Source of the DNA: Prorocentrum cordatum
Lineage: Eukaryota; Sar; Dinophyceae; Prorocentrales; Prorocentraceae
NCBI GenBank assembly: GCA_963575745.1
Contig: CAUYUJ010019090.1
Coordinates: forward strand, 62,001 to 126,000
Direction: 5' to 3'
DNA length: 64,000 nt
Part shown: in pieces, positions 44,310 to 54,171 of the stretch
How the letters are laid out: each line of letters opens with the position of its first letter
Numbering within the stretch: the first letter of the stretch is position 1
Program-made: the position numbers and the translations under genes
The notes under the pieces: model-generated
Database searches by the model: none
What the model was told of the DNA's origin: nothing
Seen by the model: only the letters and a program-made list of their open reading frames with translations

Positions 44310-44407
44310 TTAACTCGTAGAGCTTCCCTTAGCAAGTTATTGCTGGAAGCTTAAGAGTAATAATTCGTAGAGCGTCCCTTAGCAAGCTATTGCTGGAAGC
44401 TAAAGAG
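44310..44407 (+). repeat. Two B foldbacks
   Basis: Two tandem B modules leading into an S-unit start box; the second has GCGTCCC in place of GCTTCCC. Confidence 0.7.
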
Positions 44408-44807
44408 TAAATCCGGGGTGCTGGAGAGCTAGTTGGCAAGAAACATCTCGACGGACCTTTTACTGACTTTTTGGTCCAAATTTGGTTCTCGAAATTCCTC
44501 AATTCGTTAGAGCTCTAGTATTGTTTCCCGTGATATTCGATCTTATTCCCGCTCGCAATCTTGATCTCAGCTCGATCGGGTACCTTTTACTGCCAAAAAG
44601 CACTGCGGCGGGATCGCCCGTTTCGGGTCATCTTGTCACGCGGTGACGGTTTTCTCAAGATAACTCGAGCTATAGGACAGCTACAGAGCACAGCTAATCA
44701 GCTGTTGAACCCAGAGGTCTGAACTCGGTCTGCTAGCCGAGCTAGGTCCGCAAATTCATTCGTATTATGCGAGTCATCTTGACAGACGCTCTCGGTTTCT
44801 GTACTTA
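44408..44807 (+). repeat. S-unit, left part of an interrupted copy
   Basis: Start box, head and first sub-repeat, stopping at CTGTACTTA. It resumes at 45856 (ATTCGAGCTACAGG), the next expected bases of the sub-repeat. Confidence 0.78.
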
Positions 44808-45855
44808 CTGGGCGCCGGCGGTAAACCCTCAACCTTGGTTACCGCCGGGAGACTCGTAGAGCTTCCTAGCTCGGCTTAAGTTAAGAAAACCGACAGCACC
44901 TACCAACATTCCGACTTATAGTGAATATTTTTTGACCTCTGAATGCGACAGGTGGACGCGTCTGATGTCTGCGAATCGACTCCTGTCATTATCAGCCCTG
45001 CAGCCCCCCTACAGCCCAGGTTAAGTGCAGAAAACCGACAGCACCTCTCAGGATGACTCGAACAATACAGTAGTTTCGCAGACCTAATTCGGCAGCAGAC
45101 CGAGTTCCGAGCTTTGGATTCGACAGGCAGACGCGCCTGATGTCTTGGAATCGATTCATGTGACCACCAGCACTGTAGCCCCCCTCAGCGCGAGTTGAGT
45201 GAAGAAAACCGAGAGCACTTCTCAAGATGACTCGACCAATACGAATAGTTTCGCGATTTTAGATCGAGCAGCAGACCGAGTTCAGAGCTCTGGATTCGAC
45301 AGGCAAACGCAACGGATGATTCGGAATCGGTTTCTGTAAATATCAGCTCTGTAGCTGTCCTACAGCTCGAGTTAAGTACAGAAAACCGAGAGTTTCTGTC
45401 AAGATGACTCGAATAATACGAATAGGTTTACGGACCTAGCTCGGCTAACAGACCGAGTTCAGACCTCTGGATTCAACAGGCGAACGCGTCTAATCATTCT
45501 ACATCAATTAGCTGTCCTGACCAGCTCTGTAGCTGTCCTAAAGCTCGAGTTATGTTGAGAAAACCGTCAGCGCGTATCAAGATAACTCGAAACGGCCGAT
45601 CCCGCCACAGTGCTTTTCGATAGTAATATTCACCCGATCGAGCTGCGATGAAGATGACGAGCGGGAATAAGATCAAATACCACGGGAAAAAATACTAGAG
45701 CTCAAACGAATTGTTGACTTTCGAGAACAAAATTTTCAACCGACCAAAAGTCACCAAAAGTTCCGTCGAGATTTTTCGAGCCAACTAGCTCTCCAGCGCG
45801 CCGGAATTACTTTTAGCTTCCAGCAATAACTTGCTAAGGGAAGCTCTACGAGTTA
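44808..45855 (-). mobile_element. S-unit with B, cleanly inserted in reverse
   Basis: A complete 1048-bp S-unit on the minus strand inside another S-unit. In its own orientation it runs from TAACTCGTAGAGCTTCCC to CGCCCAG. The host pieces on both sides rejoin with no duplicated bases, and a host T follows the 3' end. This defines the S-unit as a single mobile element that includes B and H. Confidence 0.84.
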
Positions 45856-46574
45856 ATTCGAGCTACAGGACAGCTACAGAGCTGATACGTACAGAAACCT
45901 ATTCAGAATCATCAGTGGCCGTTGTCTGTTGAAGTCAGAGCTCTGAACTCGGTCTGCTGCCCGATGTAGAATCGCGAAACTATTCGTATTGTTCGAGTCA
46001 TCTTGAGAGATGCTGTCGGTTCTCTGCACTTAACTCGGGCTGTAGGGGGGCTGCATGACTGGTATTCACTGGAATCGATTCGGAGACATCAGGCGCGTCC
46101 GCCTTTCGAAGCCAGAGCTCCGAACTCTGGTCCGCGAAACTATTCGTATTGTTCGAGTCATCCTGAGAGGTGCTGTCGGTTTCCTGCACTTACCTCGGGC
46201 TGTAGGGGGGGCTGCAGGGCTGGTAATCACAGGAATCGATTCAGAGACATCAGACGCGTCCGCCTGTCGCATGCAGAGGTCTGAACTCGGTCTGATACTC
46301 GAGCTAGGTTTGCCAAACTATTCGTTCTGCTAGAGTTATCTCGAGAGGTGCTGTCGATTTACGCACGTAACTCGGGCTGTAGGAGAGCTACAGAGCTCGT
46401 ACAGAAGACAATCCAGAAGCATCGGGGTTCGGCTGTTGCATCTGAGAGGTCTGAAATTGCTTGGGCTGAACAAAAATTTAATAGGTGTAATTTTTTTCGA
46501 CATTATATGTTGTCAGGAAGCTCTACGAGTCCCCTGGCGGTAAGAAAGGTTGACGGTTTACCGCCGGCGCCCAG
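45856..46574 (+). repeat. S-unit, right part of an interrupted copy
   Basis: Continuation of the S-unit begun at 44408 through the last sub-repeats to H near 46535-46568. Confidence 0.78.
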
Positions 46575-47684
46575 TTTTGGTCGGTTGAAAATTTTGTTCT
46601 CGAAATTCAACCATTCGTTAGAGCTCTAGTATTTTTTCCCGTGATATTCGATCTTATTCCCGCTCGCCATCTTCATCTCAGCTCGATCGGGTACCTTTTA
46701 CTGCCAAAACGCACTGCGGCGGGATCGGTCATTTCGAGTCGTCTTGCTACGCGCTGTCGGTTTTCTCAAGATGACTCGAGCTTCAGGACAGCTGCGGAGC
46801 TGGTAAGCACAGCTAATCGATTCAGAATGATCAGGCGCGTTCGCCTGTTGAACCCAGAGGTCTGAACTCGGTCTGCTAGCCGAGCTAGGTCCGCAAACCT
46901 ATTCGTATTATTCGAGTCATCTTGACAGACCCTCTCGGTTTTCTGTACTTAACTCGAGCTACAGGACAGCTACAGAGCTGATGCGTACAGAATATGATTC
47001 ATAATCATCAGTGGCCGTTGTCTTTTGAATCCAGAGCTCTGAACTCGGTCTGCTGCCCGATCTAGAATCACGAAACTATTCGTATTGTTCGAGTCATCTT
47101 GAGAGATGCTGTCGGTTCTCTGTACTTAACTCGGTCTGTAGGGGGGCTGCATGGCTTGTAATCACTGGAATCGATTCGGAGACATCAGGCGCGTCCGCCT
47201 TTCGAATCGAGAGCTCCGAACTCTGTCTGCTGCCCGAACTAGGTCCGCGAAACTATTCGTATTGTTCGAGTCATCCTGAGAGATGCTGTCGGTTTCCTGC
47301 ACTTAACTGGGGCTGTAGGGGGGGCTGCAGGGCTGGTAATCACAGGAATTGATTCAGAGACATCAGACGCGTCCGCCTGTCGGCAGAGGTCTGAACTCGG
47401 TCTGATACTCGAGCTAGGTTTGCCAAACTATTCCTATTGTTCGAGTCATCTTGAGAGGTGCTGTCTTTACGCACGTAACTCGGGCTGTAGGAGAGCTACA
47501 GAGCTCGTGCAGAAGACAATCCAGAAGCATCGGGGGCGTTCGGCTGTTGCATCCGAGAGGTCTGAAATTGCTTGGGCTGAAAAACTATTTTTCTGTGTAT
47601 TTTTTTTCAACATTATATGTTGTCAGGAAGCTCTACGAGTCCCCCGGCGGTAACAAAGGTTGACGGTTTACCGCCTGCGCCCAG
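46575..47684 (+). mobile_element. S-unit, recently amplified subfamily
   Basis: A plus-strand S-unit with very few differences from those at 45856-46574, 50626-51423 and 51424-52477 across the sub-repeats. Its H right arm has one change (ACCGCCTGCG). Confidence 0.76.
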
Positions 47685-48764
47685 TTCCGGTGCGCTGGAG
47701 AGGTTGGCAAGAAAAATCTCGACGGACCTTTTGATGACTTTTGGTCGGTTGAAAATTTTGTTCTCGAAATTCAACAATTCGTTTGAGCTCTAGTATTTTT
47801 TCCCCTGATATCCGCATCTTGATCTCAGCTCGATCGGGTACCTTTTATTGCCAAAAAGCAGGCAGGCGGGATCGGTCGTTTCAAGTCATCTTGACACGCG
47901 ATGACGGTTTTCTGAACATAACTCGAGCTTTAGGACAGCTACAGAGCTGGTAAGCACAGCTAATCGATTCAGAATGATCAGGCGCGTTCGCCTGTTGAAT
48001 CTAGAGGCCTGAACTCGGTCTGCTAGCCGAGCTAGGTTCTCAAACCTATTCGTATTATTCGAGTCATCTTGACAGACGCTCTCGATTTTCTGTACTTAAC
48101 TCGAGCTATAGGACAGCTACAGAGCTGATACTTACAGAAACAGTCGCATTTGTCTGTTGAATCCAGAGCTCTGAACTCGGTCTGCTTCCCGATCTAGAAT
48201 CACGAAAATATTCGTATTGTTCAAGTCATCTTGAAAGTGCTCTCGGTTTTCTGCACTCAACTCGGGCTGGGAGGGGCTACAGTGCTGGTAATCACTGGAA
48301 CCGATTTGAAGACATCAGGCGCGTCCGCCTGTCGAATCCAAGGCTCGGAACTCGGTCTGCTGCCCGAACTAGGTCCGCGAAACTATTGTATTGTTCCAGT
48401 CATCCTGAGAGGTGCTGTCGGTTTTCTCTACTTAACTCGGGCTGTAGGGGGGCTGCAGGGCTGGTAATCACAGGAGTCGATTCGCAGGCATCAGACGCGT
48501 CCGGCTTTCGCATTCAGAGGTCTCAACTCGGTCTGATGAGTTGTCAAACTATTCGTTTTGTTAGAGTCATCTTGAGAGGTGCTGTCGATTTACGCAGGTA
48601 ACTCGGGCTGTAGGAGAGCTACAGAGCTCGCAAAGAAGACAATCCAGAAGCATCGGGGGCGTTCGGCTGTTGCATCGAGAGGTCTGAAAACATTATATAT
48701 TGTCAGGGAGCTCTACGAGTCTCCCGGCGGTAAGGAAGGTTGACGGTTTACCGCCAGCGCCCAG
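47685..48764 (+). mobile_element. S-unit
   Basis: A plus-strand S-unit with start box TTCCGGTGCGCTGGAG. The fifth sub-repeat is truncated near 48688. The H right arm has one change (ACCGCCAGCG). Confidence 0.73.
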
Positions 48765-48803
48765 TACTTAAATACATCGCTTCAGAATTATCAGTTTCGT
48801 TTG
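48765..48803 (+). repeat. S-unit fragment, left of D insertion
   Basis: A 39-nt piece of an S sub-repeat ending TTTCGTTTG. It resumes at 50070 with TCTGTTGAATCC, exactly the next bases in other sub-repeats. Confidence 0.75.
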
Positions 48804-50069
48804 TACCTCGTAGAGCTCTTCGGCATCGATGAGTTAGAGGAATTCCGGCGCGGGGTGGAGCTAGTTGGCCGACCCGACCAGAAGAGACAGTGTGACAACT
48901 TTGGGTCGGTTTTGCCAAGATTTGAAAGATAATTGACAATTCATTTTGAGAAAGCAGAATTTTTGCACCTGTGAACGATTATGAGGGCCTCTCCGTCTTA
49001 ATATGAGCTCTGTAGGCGCACATTTACTATCAAAACACTTGGCGGAACCAACTTCATATTGACATGAAAATTACCCTGGCGACGTACCCGACCCCTGCGC
49101 AAAAGCGGGGCGCAAATAGTTTAGGATACTTTATAAGGGGGCGATGACGGAGCGAGGGTTACATATGTCTGCAGACGGAATTCGGGAGACTCGCAGGACA
49201 CTGGCTACAGGAAAAGGGCTTGATAAAGCTGATGATTTACAATTCCTGAGCACTCCTAGCCACTTCGAAAACGGGGATCACAGCAGGCCTCGAAAGTGGC
49301 GACAGGTTCACAGATCGCAGCCCCGCAGGGACGGCGAGGTCTCATTTGAATCTGCCCGTGGCCCTCACTGTGCTGGGCCCCCCAGCAGGCCTCGAAAATG
49401 GCGGCAGTTTCGCAGATCGCAGCCCCCCAGGGATGGCGAGGTCTAATTTGAATCCGCGCGTGGCCCTCACTGTGCTGGGCCCCCCAGCAGGCCTCGAAAG
49501 TGGCGACAGTTTCACAGATCGCAGCCCCCCAGGGAGGGCGAGGTCTAATTTGGATCTGCCGCGATTACCCTCTATGCTGGACCCCCCAGCAGGCCTCGAA
49601 AGTGGCGACAGTTTCACAGATCGCAGCCCCCCCCCCCAGGGATGGCGAGGTCTAATTTGAATCTGCCGCGATTGCCCTCTATGCTGAGCCCCCCAGCAGG
49701 CCTCGAAAGTGGCGACAGTTTCACAGATCGCAGCCCCCCAGGAATGGCGAGGTCTAATTTGGATCTGCCGCGATTACCCTCTATGCTGGACCCCCCAGCA
49801 GGCCTCGAAACTGGCGACAGTTTCACAGCCCCCCGCAGGCAAGACAGAAAGAGGCAGGAAAGAGGCGGGAGGCGGGAGGAGGAAGGACGCGACCACACTG
49901 CTCTTTTCAAAACGAATACCCAACCAAGGAGGGTTGGGAAAAAATCAATTTTGCCTTTTTCGCGAAATGCTTCTAGAAGCTCTCCCTGTCGATTCTAAGC
50001 ACTCACGCGTGGCAGGAGCTCTACGAGGTTCCCGGCGGTGACCAGGTTGACGGTTCACCGCCGGCGCCA
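48804..50069 (+). mobile_element. D-unit carrying an 868-bp insert
   Basis: A D-unit from TACCTCGTAGAGCTC to CCGGCGCCA, cleanly inserted in an S sub-repeat at G^T with no duplication. Its own body is split at 49070/49939 by an unrelated sequence with a minisatellite. H is near 50033-50064 (perfect GTGA/TCAC arms). Confidence 0.8.
49071..49938. repeat. Foreign insert with six 102-bp tandem repeats
   Basis: A sequence seen nowhere else in the window. A lead of about 210 nt contains ACCCCTGCGCAAAAGCGGGG. Six tandem copies follow, counted by the word CAGCAGGCCTCGAAA at 49281, 49383, 49485, 49587, 49694 and 49796. The period is 102 bp (34 codons), with one copy of 107 bp due to a C-run. An ATG frame at 49144-49446 covers the first two repeats, but later copies break it. 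I do not recognise a protein. A GAAAA word on both sides may be a 5-bp target duplication. Confidence 0.75.
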
Positions 50070-50299
50070 TCTGTTGAATCCAGAGCTCTGAACTCGGTCT
50101 GCTGCCCGATCCAGAATCGCGAAACTGTTCGTATTGTTCGAGTCATCTTGAGAGCTGCTGTCGGTTTTCTGCACTTAACTCGGGCTCTAGGGGGGCTACA
50201 GTGCTGGTGCTGACAGCAATCGATTACATCAGGCGCGCCCGCCTCTGGAATCCAGCGCACGGAACTCGGACTGCTGCCCGAACTCGGCCTGCAACGCTG
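50070..50299 (+). repeat. S-unit fragment, right of D insertion
   Basis: Continuation of the S sub-repeats interrupted at 48803, stopping at CAACGCTG where a C box begins. Confidence 0.72.
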
Positions 50300-50424
50300 T
50301 GCCTCGTAGAGCTCTTCAGCAAAGAGCTAAGAAGAATTCCGGCGCAGGTAGAGCTAGTTGGCCGGCCCGATCAAAAGAGAGGATGTGGTAACCTGGGGTC
50401 GTTTTTTTTCCATTTTATGCAAAA
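50300..50424 (+). repeat. C box and D-unit 5' fragment
   Basis: A variant C box (TGCCTCGTAGAGCTCTTCAG) and about 70 nt of the GGGGTCG-type D body, stopping at ATGCAAAA where a B module begins. Confidence 0.65.
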
Positions 50425-50625
50425 TAACTCGTAGAGCTTCCCTTAGCAAGTTGTTGCTGGAAGCTTAAGAGTAATTCCGGGGCGCTGGAGAGCTAGTTGG
50501 CAAGAAAAAATCTCGACGGAACTTTTGCTGACTTTTGGTCGGTTGGAAATTTTGTTCTCGAAATAACTTGTAGAGCTTTCCTTAGCAAGTTATTGCTGGA
50601 AGCTTAAGAATAATGCCGGCACGCT
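50425..50625 (+). repeat. B, S head fragment, second B
   Basis: B module, 90 nt of S head to CTCGAAA, then another B (AACTTGTAGAGCTTTCC, eroded). These are serial S starts, each cut by the next. Confidence 0.65.
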
Positions 50626-51423
50626 GGACGGTTTTCTCAAGATAACTCGAGCTTCAGGACAGCTACAGAGCTGGTAAGCACAGCTAATCGATTCAGAATG
50701 ATCAGGCGCGTTCGCCTGTTGAACCCAGAGGTCTGCACTCGGTCTGCTAGCCGAGCTAGGTCCGCAAACCTATTCGTATTGTTCGAGTCATCTTGACAGA
50801 CGCTCTCGGTTTTCTGTACTTAACTCGAGCTACAGTTGTTTCTGTTGGTTCTCTGCACTTAACTCGGGCTGTAGGGGGGCTGCATGGCTGGTAATCACTG
50901 GAATCGATTCGGTGACATCAGGCGCGTCCGCCTTTCGAATCCAGAGCTCCGAACTCTGTCTGCTGCCCGAACTAGGTCTGCGAAACTATTCGTATTGTTC
51001 GAGTCATCCTGAGAGGTGCTGTCGGTTTGCTGCACTTAACTCGGGCTGTAGGGGGGGCCGCAGGGCTGGTAATCACAGGAATCGATTCAGAGACATCAGA
51101 CGCGTCCGCCTGTCGCATGCAGAGGTCTGAACTCCGTCTGATACTCGAGCTAGGTTCGCCAAACTATTCGTATTGTTCGAGTGATCTTGAGAGGTGCTGT
51201 CGATGTACGCACGTAACTCGGGCTGTAGCAGAGCTACAGAGCTCGTACAGAAGACAATCCAGAAGCATCGGGGGCGTTCGGCTGTTGCATCCGAGAGGTT
51301 TGAAATTGCTTGGGCTGAACACATATTTTTTCTGTATAATTCTTTTCGACATCATATGTTGTCAGGAAGCTCTACGAGTCCCCTGGCGGTAACAAAGGTT
51401 GACGGTTTACCGCCGGCGCCCAG
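50626..51423 (+). mobile_element. S-unit, head missing
   Basis: After ATGCCGGCACGCTGGA the unit jumps to the first sub-repeat (CGGTTTTCTCAAG), and one sub-repeat is shortened near 50835. H near 51386-51418 is complete. Confidence 0.73.
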
Positions 51424-52477
51424 TTAAACCATTCGTTAGAGCTCTAGTAATTTTTCCCGTGATATTCGATCTTATTCCCGCTCGCCATCTTGATCTCAGC
51501 TCGATCGGGTACCTGTTACTGCCAAAAAGCACACGGGCGGGATCGCCCGTTTCGGGTCATCTTGTCACGCGGTGACGGTTTTCTCAAGATAACTCGAGCT
51601 TCAGGACAGCTACAGAGCTGGTAAGCACAGCTAATCGATTCAGAATGATCAGGCGCGTTCGCCTGTTGAACCCAGAGGTCTGAACTCGGTCTGCTAGCCG
51701 AGCTAGGTCCGCAAACCTATTCGTATTATTCGAGTCATCTTGACAGACGCTCTCGGTTTTCTGTACTTAAATCGAGCTATACGACAGCTACACAGCTGAT
51801 ACGTACAGAATCTGATTCAGAATCATCAGTGGCCGTTGTCTGGTGAATCCAGAGCTCTGAACTCGGTCTGCTGCCCGATCTAGAATCGCGAAACTATTCG
51901 TATTGTTCGAGTCATCTTGAGAGATGCTGTCGGTTCTCTGCACTTAACTCGGGCTGTAGGGTGGCTGCATGGCTGGTAATCGCTGGAATCGATTCGGAGA
52001 CATCAGGCGCGTCCGCCTTTCGAATCCAGAGCTCGGAACTCCGTCTGCTGTCCGAACTAGGTCTGCGAAACTATTCGTACTGTTCGAGTCATCCTGAGAG
52101 GTGCTGTCGGTTTCCTGCACTTAACTCTGGCTGTAGGGGGGGGGCTGCAGGGCTGGTTATCACAGGAATCGATTGAGAGACATCAGACGCGTCCGCCTGT
52201 CGCATGCAGAGGTCTGAACTCGGTCTGATACTCGAGCTAGGTTCGCCAAACTATTCGTATTGTTTGAGTCATCTTGAGAGGTGCTGTCGATGTACGCACG
52301 TAACCCGGGCTGTAGGAGAGCTACAGAGCTCGTACAGAAGACAATCCAGAAGCATCGGGGGCGTTCGGCTGTTGCATCCGAGAGGTTTGAAATTGCTTGG
52401 GCTGAACAACCATTTTTTATGTGTAATTTTTTTCGACATCATATGGTGTCAGGAAGCTCTACGAGTGCCCCGGCGGT
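51424..52477 (+). mobile_element. S-unit split by LINE-2
   Basis: A plus-strand S-unit of the recently amplified subfamily. H is interrupted by LINE-2: the left arm CCGGCGGT ends at 52477, and the rest (after the duplicated 11 bp) continues at 58590. Confidence 0.8.
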
Positions 52478-52488
52478 AACAAAGGTTG
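52478..52488 (+). repeat. LINE-2 target-site duplication, left
   Basis: AACAAAGGTTG, identical to 58579-58589. Uninterrupted hairpins (for example near 47650) contain this word once. Confidence 0.88.
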
Positions 52489-52659
52489 GGGAAGCGGAGT
52501 TTACCTCCCGCTCTCCCCCGGCCTTGGCCCGTCGGGGGGCTCCTCGAGCTGCATCGTGCAGTCAGGGGTTTCAGTTTTGCTCTCCATACCCGAACTGTAT
52601 ACCACACATCCCAATTTTGTCTCTCGCTTGTGTTATTCTCGAGCATTGTTGTGGATTGA

Positions 52660-54171
52660 TCTTCAGTATTCGTCACGGCGGAGACAGAGAGGAAGAGGCT
52701 CCCTTCGGAGTACGATTTCAGGGCTCTGGACAGAGCGTACAAGAGGAGAAAGACGGCGCAGGCTCAGGAGGACCCCATTGTCGGTGACGAGTTCTCAGAT
52801 TTGGGAGCAGACGAAGGTTATTCTTTGGATATCGATCAGATTGATAATTTCATTCAGACACTTAATCGTCCAGGAACCAGATACGTCGGTAACCACCTTG
52901 CCATTCCAGAAATGACGTCTGAAGAACAGCAGGCAGCACTTCTTCGACAGCAGCAGCAGGCAGAAGGGGAAGCAGGAGAACTGGCGGCAGCAGCAGTGGT
53001 AGTATCAGGACAGCAACATATGGGGGATGGGGATGCTGATATGGCTCTTCCTGGAAAGCGTGATGGTGTGACTGGAGTGGATGAGCGGGCAAAGCGTGCC
53101 CGTGCGCCAGCGTCTCCACGCCATGTTGCTGCAAAAGGTCTCGGTAGAGGCGCAGCAGTTGGTGAGGGGCAGGTTGTTACGATTTCAATTCTCAGAGGTG
53201 AATTTTCTTCGATGAAAGATGAGTTGAAGGCGACTTTCACAGATATTAAGAATGAGATGGTCAAGGATGTGCATCGTGAATTGGAACCACTGCGGAAAGA
53301 TATCTCAGATCTTCAGAAGGGCCAAGAAGATCAGAAGAAAATAAATGCACAGCTCTTTGCCGCCATCCAAGGACACCCCCCTCAGAATCTTGGTGTTGGA
53401 ACGGGAGCGCCACCGTCGGAGGCAGGATCATCAGGTTCAACGAGATTCACAGCCTCACGCGTTGAATGGAACAAAACCAGGGCCGATTTCAAACCAGGAT
53501 GGATCAGTTTGCAAGGCTGGACTTCAGGAGATCCGAGGGACCTGACGGCGAGGACAAACAACATCATGTCGGAGGAAAGGGGTACTAGAATTGTCACGTG
53601 GATGGTGGAGAATATCTTTTGTAAATTTGAAGGTCGCTCGAAGCAGGTGCCTGTGAAAGTTCTTGATGATATAGCGACTCAGAGAGAGAATACACGTAAA
53701 CCATACGGCTTGTTCAGGATCAAGTTCATTCTTGAGACCAGCATTACGAAAGATCAGATTTGGGATCTGCAACGTGCTATCCATGAAGCAGTTACGTCCA
53801 GGACTGGAGAGCTCTGGGCTGATGATAAGTGTGGTCCAGCGATCCAGAGTTACATTAGTGTGAAGGTGGAGACGGCCCCATGGAAAGTTCAACAAATACA
53901 AGCGGGATCGAAGCTCATCGCTACGTATCACAAGCGCAAGGGCAGTACTCCTCAAGAGCAGAATGCTACTGTGCGGGTGGAATATGGACCACCCAGTATT
54001 TCTTGGGCTTGGGGCTTTCCTAACAAAAATGATATGAGCAACAGGGTGTGCTTGGGCACGTGGTCATCTGAGGAGGGGTGGAAGTTGAAGGCCTCCGAGG
54101 TTGAGAAGATCAGCACGTCGATCCACGTTGCGAACTGGCAGACCGAACTCAACCAACAGAATCGTTTTTGA
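52660..54171 (+). CDS. LINE-2 ORF1, RNA-binding-type protein
   Basis: The frame opens after TGA at 52657 and ends at TGA 54169-54171; the first ATG is at 52912. The pre-ATG part encodes PSEYDFRALDRAYKRRK and GYSLDIDQIDNF, which match the pre-ATG regions of LINE-1 and LINE-3 in style, so the true start is probably upstream and not an in-frame ATG here. After the ATG come a Gln/Ala-rich stretch, a basic segment, and a likely coiled coil at about 53190-53350. The C-terminal domain has FKPGWISLQGWT, GLFRIKFIL and VETAPWKVQQIQ, shared with LINE-1 ORF1. Likely binds element RNA, by analogy with other LINE ORF1 proteins. Confidence 0.78.
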   Translation, partial: SSVFVTAETERKRLPSEYDFRALDRAYKRRKTAQAQEDPIVGDEFSDLGADEGYSLDIDQIDNFIQTLNRPGTRYVGNHLAIPEMTSEEQQAALLRQQQQAEGEAGELAAAAVVVSGQQHMGDGDADMALPGKRDGVTGVDERAKRARAPASPRHVAAKGLGRGAAVGEGQVVTISILRGEFSSMKDELKATFTDIKNEMVKDVHRELEPLRKDISDLQKGQEDQKKINAQLFAAIQGHPPQNLGVGTGAPPSEAGSSGSTRFTASRVEWNKTRADFKPGWISLQGWTSGDPRDLTARTNNIMSEERGTRIVTWMVENIFCKFEGRSKQVPVKVLDDIATQRENTRKPYGLFRIKFILETSITKDQIWDLQRAIHEAVTSRTGELWADDKCGPAIQSYISVKVETAPWKVQQIQAGSKLIATYHKRKGSTPQEQNATVRVEYGPPSISWAWGFPNKNDMSNRVCLGTWSSEEGWKLKASEVEKISTSIHVANWQTELNQQNRF

